Assembly: GCF_009668025.1 (NCBI RefSeq)
Contig: NZ_WJXZ01000001.1
Location: 873,004-937,003, forward strand
Length of the DNA: 64,000 nucleotides
Source: Larkinella terrae
GTDB lineage: Bacteria; Bacteroidota; Bacteroidia; Cytophagales; Spirosomataceae
Direction: 5' to 3'
Part shown: positions 60,899-64,000 of the stretch, piece by piece
Numbering within the stretch: position 1 is the first letter of the stretch
Layout: each line of letters begins with the position of its first letter
The notes under the pieces: generated by a model
What the model was told of the DNA's origin: nothing
The model's input: only the letters and a program-made list of their open reading frames with translations
The model's database searches: none
Translations under genes and position numbers: made by a program

Positions 60899-62971
60899 TT
60901 GAAATTCACTTCTACGGTTTGGCTACTCACCGGTTTTTTGCTGCTGAATCGGGTTGCCGCTGCGCAGGAATACCGCCGACAGGAGACCAACCTCAGTACC
61001 TTCATCCAGAACTTATTTCCGGTTCAGACGGAGGGCATTGATTACCAGTCGGTTTCTGAGAATCTGTACCAGCTTTACGCCAATCCGCTCGACCTCAACA
61101 CCGCCACCCGCGACGAGCTTTCGGCCACCTATCTGCTGACCGAGCGCCAACTCAACAGTCTGTTCAATTACCGCACAACCTTCGGCAATTTTCTGTCGAT
61201 TTATGAACTCCAGGCCGTTCCGGATTTCGACCTGCCAACTATCCGCCGATTGCTCCCGTTTGTCACCGTCGATTCCCAAAACCGCACCCTTTCGGTCCGC
61301 AACCCCACCGACCATTACCTCATCCTGCGGGTGGAACGCGTGCTGGAACAGCAGAAAGGATTCACGGCGGGCGAACCCGACAAAAACAGCAATCCGGCTC
61401 GGCGCTACGACGGCAGTCGGCAGCAGTGGTACGTGCGGTATCGCTACAGCCGCCCGCGCGACTTCAGTTTCGGCCTGACGCTGGAACAGGACCCCGGCGA
61501 GCCGCTGCGCTGGAAACCGGGAAGTTACCAGTATGGAATCGACTACATCTCGTTTCACGCCCAAATTCAGAACCGGGGTCGCTGGCGGAACGTCCTGCTG
61601 GGTGATTACCAGCTGCAAATCGGGCAGGGACTGGTTTTGGCGTCGGGATTTTCGCTGGGCAAAGGAACCGAAACCGTCGCGGGCGTTCGCCGACCATCGC
61701 TGGGCGGCCGACCGTATTCGTCGCTGAGTGAATACGGTTTTCTGCGCGGATTGACGGCGACGTATTCCGTCAGCAAGAACTGGGATATGACGTTGCTGGC
61801 TTCCCGCAACCGGCGCGATGGCAATGTGGTTATCGATACTGAAAATCAGGAAGATAAAATCAGTTCACTGCAAACCAGCGGCCTCCACCGAACCGCAGCC
61901 GAACTCGCCGACCGGGCCAGTTTGCTGGAACAGAATCTGGGCCTGCACCTGCTCTACCATACCGGCCAGCGACTGCAACTGGGTGCGACGGTTTTGCATA
62001 CGGTTTTCGATAAAACCCTGCAAAAACGCGATTTACCTTATAACCGGTACGAGTTTACGGGAAAACAGAACACCGTGATGGGTCTCCACGGCAATTATGT
62101 CTGGCAAAATGTCAATTTTTTCGGCGAAGCTGCGCGCTCGTCCAGTGGCGGAATCGGCGCCGTGGGCGGGGCCGTCGCCAGTTTGACCAAACGCCTGGAT
62201 GCGGCTTTTCTGGGGCGGTATTACGCCCGGAATTTCCATAGTTTTTACGCCAACGCCTTCGGCGAAAATACGCGCAACAGCAACGAGCGGGGTATTTACA
62301 CCGGTTTGCGCTACGTCATTTACCGCAAACTGACGCTGGGCACTTTCGTTGATTATTACCGGTTTCCATGGTGGAAATACCTGGTTGACAAACCGTCGCA
62401 AGGTTACGATTACCTGCTGCAGGCGACTTATTCGCCCACCAAAAAATGGTCGGTTTACGGGATTTACCACGAAGAACACAAGGAGAAAAATCTGCCGACG
62501 GCGCTCAGCAAAATCAAGGAAACCGTTAAAACCGTGCGGAAAAATTACGCGCTCAACGCCGAATACAATCCCTCGCGCGTGTGGTCGTTCCGGACCCGGA
62601 TTCAGTGGGGCGGTTTTCGGTACACCGGTTTTTCATCCTCCAGGGGAGTAGCGATCGTGCAGGATGCTACGGCGGATTTCGGACGATTGTCTCTCAGCGG
62701 ACGGCTGGCGTGGTTCAGCACCGCGGATTACGACAGCCGACAGTACGTCTACGAACGCGATGTGTTGTCGGCATTTTCGATTCCGGCCTACGCCAACAAG
62801 GGCATCCGAAATTACCTGCTGATTCAGTATAACCTGAACAAGCATCTGGACGTCTGGCTGCGCTGGAGCCGCACCGATTTCCGAAAACAGGAAACCGTCG
62901 GCTCCGATCTGGACGAAATTGCCAAACCGCACAAGAGCGAGGTGAAAGTGCAGGTGCGGTGGCGGTTTTGA
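60899..62971 (+). CDS. Exported helix-hairpin-helix protein with large beta-rich domain
   Basis: The TTG at 60899 gives 690 residues with a good signal peptide (MKFTSTVWLLTGFLLLNRVA). A ComEA-like helix-hairpin-helix region follows (about 60-115: NPLDLNTATRDELSATYLLT, FGNFLSIYELQAV). The rest is about 570 residues of alternating aromatic strands (YVRYRYSRPRDFSFGLTLEQ, KLTLGTFVDYYRFPWWKYLV, VKVQVRWRF at the end), suggesting an outer-membrane barrel ending in Phe. Similar proteins are common in Bacteroidota and uncharacterised. DNA binding by the HhH at the periplasmic side is only a guess. Confidence 0.82.
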   Translation: MKFTSTVWLLTGFLLLNRVAAAQEYRRQETNLSTFIQNLFPVQTEGIDYQSVSENLYQLYANPLDLNTATRDELSATYLLTERQLNSLFNYRTTFGNFLSIYELQAVPDFDLPTIRRLLPFVTVDSQNRTLSVRNPTDHYLILRVERVLEQQKGFTAGEPDKNSNPARRYDGSRQQWYVRYRYSRPRDFSFGLTLEQDPGEPLRWKPGSYQYGIDYISFHAQIQNRGRWRNVLLGDYQLQIGQGLVLASGFSLGKGTETVAGVRRPSLGGRPYSSLSEYGFLRGLTATYSVSKNWDMTLLASRNRRDGNVVIDTENQEDKISSLQTSGLHRTAAELADRASLLEQNLGLHLLYHTGQRLQLGATVLHTVFDKTLQKRDLPYNRYEFTGKQNTVMGLHGNYVWQNVNFFGEAARSSSGGIGAVGGAVASLTKRLDAAFLGRYYARNFHSFYANAFGENTRNSNERGIYTGLRYVIYRKLTLGTFVDYYRFPWWKYLVDKPSQGYDYLLQATYSPTKKWSVYGIYHEEHKEKNLPTALSKIKETVKTVRKNYALNAEYNPSRVWSFRTRIQWGGFRYTGFSSSRGVAIVQDATADFGRLSLSGRLAWFSTADYDSRQYVYERDVLSAFSIPAYANKGIRNYLLIQYNLNKHLDVWLRWSRTDFRKQETVGSDLDEIAKPHKSEVKVQVRWRF

Positions 62972-63054
62972 CTTTTATTATCCTCTAGACGCCGGTGATT
63001 TGGCGGGGAAATCTATCCATTTAATCGATTGAAGAAGATAAGCGGAATTGTTGA

Positions 63055-63218
63055 TTACTGCTTTTTGAAAGCAGTAATTATATCGATAAATTTCTGTTTC
63101 GTTTCTAAATTGTTCACAGAAGTCCCGTTTTCCATTTACCTAAAATGGGTTGTCCTGGCGATTCAACAAGATTAAGTAAGTAATTGCAAAAGGTAGTTCT
63201 ATTATAAGAAAAACAGAA
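63055..63218 (-). pseudogene. Frameshifted gene fragment
   Basis: Two minus-strand frames join into one plausible C-terminus. Frame 63218-63117 encodes about 34 residues with NYLLNLVESPGQPILGKWKT and stops at 63114. Frame 63135-63058 continues in another phase with NGTSVNNLETKQKFIDIITA and FKKQ, stopping at 63055. No start codon precedes the first part. This suggests a truncated, frameshifted remnant; a 26-residue ORF from the ATG at 63135 is the alternative. A perfect 11-bp stem (63054-63064 with 63068-63078) covers the end. Confidence 0.35.
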
Positions 63219-63260
63219 TCATATATTTACATAACTTTCCCCTTTCAAGCAGATACTAAA

Positions 63261-63869
63261 ATGAGACATAGTATATTTCTGCTTATGTTGCTGATTGCTG
63301 GCTGTCATCGAACGATTGAGCCAGTGGAGCCAGTGCCGCCGATTGGTACCGCTTATCTACGGGTGGAATATGAGGGTAAGAAGTCAACCTATGTTGAAGG
63401 TAAAAATGGCATAATTTTGTCAAGCAGTTTCGGTAGTTTTATTAACAACTCCAATATGGTAGGCATGGGAGGAGGGATCAAAGATTCGATTAATAATATT
63501 GACTGGACAATTCTCTTTTATTTTAAAGCTGCTGACTATCAGAAGAACACAGGGAATTTTACAAAACTCTTCGATAGTGGAGATTATAATTACTTGCTGT
63601 TAGACAAAGATTATAATCCGATTGGGGAGAAAGGCGTCGTCATTTCAACATCATCACCATTGGATACTAGTACGACCTATCGAAAAGCCAATACTACCCT
63701 TCTTCAAAAAGATGATAGACCTAGACTTTTAGAAGTGAAAAAGGCGTACTTCTATAATTTGACCTATGATCGATTCATTTGGGTTGAAGGGAAATTTGAA
63801 AGCTGGATGAGTGATAACAAGAAAATAAAGGGAGAGTTTCGAATCAAAGTTCAACACGATTTACAGTAA
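63261..63869 (+). CDS. Lipoprotein of unknown function, AT-rich gene
   Basis: The 202-residue protein has a lipobox (MRHSIFLLMLLIAGC, Cys15) followed by a Pro/Glu linker (IEPVEPVPPIG). The rest is predicted beta-rich (TAYLRVEYEGKKSTYVEGKN, AYFYNLTYDRFIWVEGKFES) with a C-terminal KIKGEFRIKVQHDLQ. No family was recognised. The base composition is clearly more AT rich than its neighbours, and a gene relic lies just upstream, so recent acquisition is possible. Confidence 0.78.
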   Translation: MRHSIFLLMLLIAGCHRTIEPVEPVPPIGTAYLRVEYEGKKSTYVEGKNGIILSSSFGSFINNSNMVGMGGGIKDSINNIDWTILFYFKAADYQKNTGNFTKLFDSGDYNYLLLDKDYNPIGEKGVVISTSSPLDTSTTYRKANTTLLQKDDRPRLLEVKKAYFYNLTYDRFIWVEGKFESWMSDNKKIKGEFRIKVQHDLQ

Positions 63870-63919
63870 GCCTTATCAGGCACACTCCTGATTGACACAA
63901 ACTTACCAAACACTCGGTT

Positions 63920-64000
63920 TTACTCTTCCTTCGCCCGAACAGCTGCTTGTTCCATATGGACGGTTTTGTTACTCACCGCCGAATCCTTGAAGAAACCGAA
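63920..64000 (-). CDS. C-terminal end of a gene running off the window
   Basis: On the minus strand the frame is open from base 64000 to a TAA at 63922-63920, encoding FGFFKDSAVSNKTVHMEQAA and six more residues (VRAKEE). Composition matches the host coding style, unlike the AT-rich neighbour. Too short to identify. Confidence 0.45.
   Translation of the reverse strand, partial: FGFFKDSAVSNKTVHMEQAAVRAKEE

Noticed and set aside
63054-63078. 11-bp hairpin considered as terminator for the helix-hairpin-helix protein gene
   Set aside because: It lies 83 bases past the stop and has no T tract on the plus strand; it fits chance symmetry within the gene relic as well.

Overview
The window reads as chromosome of a Bacteroidota bacterium, most likely a cytophagalean of the Spirosoma/Larkinella type (inference). 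Reasons: SusC/SusD pairs, a type IX secretion-like C-terminal tail, FecR/ECF-sigma and hybrid two-component regulators, azurin-type cupredoxin, few Shine-Dalgarno sites, several TTG/GTG starts, one exact TAnnTTTG promoter element, and moderately GC-rich coding sequence with long antisense open frames. No rRNA, tRNA, CRISPR array, transposase or phage gene was seen.

Layout. 1-16110 is a mixed region: a cut-off ankyrin-repeat membrane protein, a secreted amidotransferase-like protein, a ModE-type regulator, a large propeller sensor kinase, a modular secreted SGNH esterase, a prolyl oligopeptidase, a small outer-membrane barrel, an operon of ECF sigma factor + HEAT-repeat anti-sigma + two DUF4097 proteins, and a trypsin-like protease without signal peptide. 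16111-17407 is a gene-poor, repeat-bearing stretch with gene relics. 17408-22281 is a stand-alone SusC/SusD pair.

22361-49171, all on the minus strand, is the centrepiece: a polysaccharide utilisation locus whose content points to a sulfated, possibly acetylated, fucose-containing glycan. It holds an ECF sigma factor and FecR anti-sigma, a SusC with STN signalling domain, SusD, two sulfatases, two GH29 fucosidases, a sialate-O-acetylesterase-like enzyme, two DUF1080 proteins, a propeller-azurin fusion, an SGNH hydrolase and a prolyl oligopeptidase. Upstream in the same orientation lie a fucose permease-type transporter, a mutarotase, an SDR (likely L-fucose dehydrogenase) and an L-fuconate dehydratase with all expected active-site residues. 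An AraC regulator is divergent from these at 49358. The genes together describe capture, desulfation, deacetylation, defucosylation, fucose uptake and the first oxidative steps. The lactonase and the last steps are not in the window.

50308-64000 carries a GH32 enzyme, a GNAT-like protein, a hybrid two-component system with a YD-repeat lipoprotein, MsrA, a PPK2-family kinase, a helix-hairpin-helix secreted protein, and an AT-rich end with a lipoprotein and a frameshifted gene relic.

A family of perfect or near-perfect palindromic repeats (core CCTAAAGGGG) sits in the gaps of the fucose locus and upstream of the stand-alone SusC. One copy supplies the last codons and the stop of the fucose transporter gene.
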